A stretch of DNA of 8,426 nucleotides from Pseudomonadota bacterium (lineage in GTDB: Bacteria > Pseudomonadota > Gammaproteobacteria > Xanthomonadales > Rhodanobacteraceae): assembly GCA_021777635.1 (NCBI GenBank), contig JAJYDI010000089.1, positions 1-8,426 of the forward strand, in the 5' to 3' direction. Within the stretch, counting starts at the first letter, position 1; each line of letters begins with the position of its first letter. The position numbers and the translations under genes were made by a program. Positions 7,416-8,426 of the stretch are shown here, piece after piece. The notes under the pieces were generated by a model. That model was not told where the DNA came from. It made no database searches and saw nothing but the letters and a program-made list of their open reading frames with translations.

Positions 7416-8426
7416 ATGCAGGCCACCGACCGCGCAGCGCCGATCGCCCAGCTGCTGGCCAGCGGCCGCGCGGCCGAAGCCGAAATCGCGGTGCGCGCAC
7501 TGCGCACGCGCCATCCCGAGGACGCCGAGCTGGCACGCCTGCACGGTGTCGCCCTGCTGCTGACCGGCCGCGCCGCCGACGCCGTCGCGGTGCTCGAACG
7601 CGGCGCCCGGCTGGCGCCGCGCAGCGCCGCGGTGTTCTGCAATCTGGCCAGCGCACGGCTGGCGCTGGACGACGCCGCGGGCGCGATTGCGGCCGTCGAG
7701 CAGGCCCTGGCGCTGGCACCCGGCTATCCGCCGGCACTCAATCTGCTCGGCAACGCGCGGCGCGCCGCCGGCGATCTCGACGGCGCGCGCGCGGCCTACC
7801 TCGAGGCGCTGGCGGCGACGCCGCAGACCGCGGGCGGCGCCATCAATCTGGCCGCGATCGAACTCGAACTCGGCGCCGCAGCCGATGCCGAAATGCGCGC
7901 ACGCGGCGCGCTGGCGAGTCCGGAGGCACCGGTCGACGGCTGGCTGCTGCTCGGCCACGCGCTGGCCGCGCAGGGCCGCCATGCTGACGCCGAGGCGGCC
8001 TACGCCGAAGGGGCGCGGCGCGCGCCGCAAGACGCTCGGTTCGCCTACCAGACCGGCCTGATGCGCGACGAACAGGGTCGCTGCGAGGCCGCTGCGGCCG
8101 CTTACGCGACGGCGCTGGCACTCGACCCCGAAGACGGTCGTGCCCTCGGCCAGCTGGTCTTCACGCGTCGCCAGTGCGTCGACCTGGCCGGGTTGGACGC
8201 GTTGACGACGCGATTGCACGCGCACGTCGCCGCCGGTCGCGGCGGGGTGTCGCCGTTCGCCTTCCTCGCCGAGGACGGCGACGCCGCCGCGCAGCTCGCC
8301 TGCGCGCGCCTCGAAGCGGCGCGCGTCGAGGCCGCGGCGATGGCACGCCGTGCCCGGCTGGGCTGGCAGCACGCGCCGCGCGTCGTCCACGCGCCGCTGC
8401 GCGTGGGCTTCGTCGCCAACGGCTTT
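7416..8426 (+). CDS. TPR protein, probably SPINDLY/OGT-type glycosyltransferase (5' part; runs off window)
   Basis: An open frame of 337 codons from ATG 7416 continues past the window end without a stop. Residues 8-250 are TPR-like helical repeats. The clearest are 74-103 (FCNLASARLALDDAAGAIAA), 107-137 (ALNLLGNARRAAGDLDGARA), 141-170, 175-204 (GWLLLGHALAAQGRHADAEA) and 209-240. After residue 275 come VSPFAFLAEDGDAAAQLACA (278-297) and then PLRVGFVANGF (327-337). From memory these match the segment that joins the TPRs to the GT41 catalytic domain in bacterial O-GlcNAc-transferase-like (SPINDLY) proteins, such as the Xanthomonas campestris homologue. The catalytic residues lie outside the window, so the enzyme activity is inference. 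Start spacing and weak ribosome-binding site suggest coupling to the GNAT gene. It could be only a TPR protein if the C-terminus proves unrelated. Confidence 0.72.
   Translation, partial: MQATDRAAPIAQLLASGRAAEAEIAVRALRTRHPEDAELARLHGVALLLTGRAADAVAVLERGARLAPRSAAVFCNLASARLALDDAAGAIAAVEQALALAPGYPPALNLLGNARRAAGDLDGARAAYLEALAATPQTAGGAINLAAIELELGAAADAEMRARGALASPEAPVDGWLLLGHALAAQGRHADAEAAYAEGARRAPQDARFAYQTGLMRDEQGRCEAAAAAYATALALDPEDGRALGQLVFTRRQCVDLAGLDALTTRLHAHVAAGRGGVSPFAFLAEDGDAAAQLACARLEAARVEAAAMARRARLGWQHAPRVVHAPLRVGFVANGF

Noticed and set aside
7203..8390. A 395-codon minus-strand frame at the right end
   Set aside because: It crosses the GNAT end and the TPR gene in antisense and has no recognisable motif, while the plus-strand frame from 7416 gives clear TPR repeats and an OGT-like joining segment.

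Overview
The window is GC-rich chromosomal DNA that looks like a gammaproteobacterium, most likely of the Lysobacterales (Xanthomonadales) or a close relative. This rests on gene order and protein character, not on a database search. From established knowledge, pseudomonads carry the divergent arrangement prfA-hemA <> TPR protein-lolB-ispE-prs-rplY-pth. The same core order is readable here, with a tRNA-Gln between ispE and prs.

Left part (1-4495), transcribed on the minus strand. In order of transcription it holds a TPR-repeat lipoprotein, lolB (outer-membrane lipoprotein insertion), ispE (isoprenoid precursor synthesis by the MEP pathway), tRNA-Gln(TTG), and prs (PRPP synthase). The first three genes are joined by 4-base stop/start overlaps. 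The end of ispE runs into the 5' part of the tRNA gene. Positions 1-242, downstream of prs, have no recognisable gene. They contain a compact element of about 137 bp bounded by imperfect inverted repeats, where rplY would often be expected.

Middle (4496-4617). This is a short divergent intergenic region with a plausible sigma70-type promoter facing hemA and a small hairpin in the presumed hemA leader.

Right part (4618-8426), plus strand. It holds hemA (glutamyl-tRNA reductase, first step of tetrapyrrole synthesis), prfA (release factor RF1), a small GNAT acetyltransferase, and the start of a TPR protein. That last protein reaches the beginning of what looks like a SPINDLY/OGT-type (GT41) glycosyltransferase domain before the window ends. 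hemA/prfA and prfA/GNAT overlap by ATGA, and the last gene starts 7 bases after the GNAT stop, so these four are probably one operon. prmC (hemK), often found after prfA, is not here.

Most of the window is conserved housekeeping. The points that stand out are the ispE/tRNA-Gln overlap, the inverted-repeat element after prs, and the GNAT plus OGT-like genes attached to the hemA-prfA operon. I see no clear sign of a new defence or mobile system.
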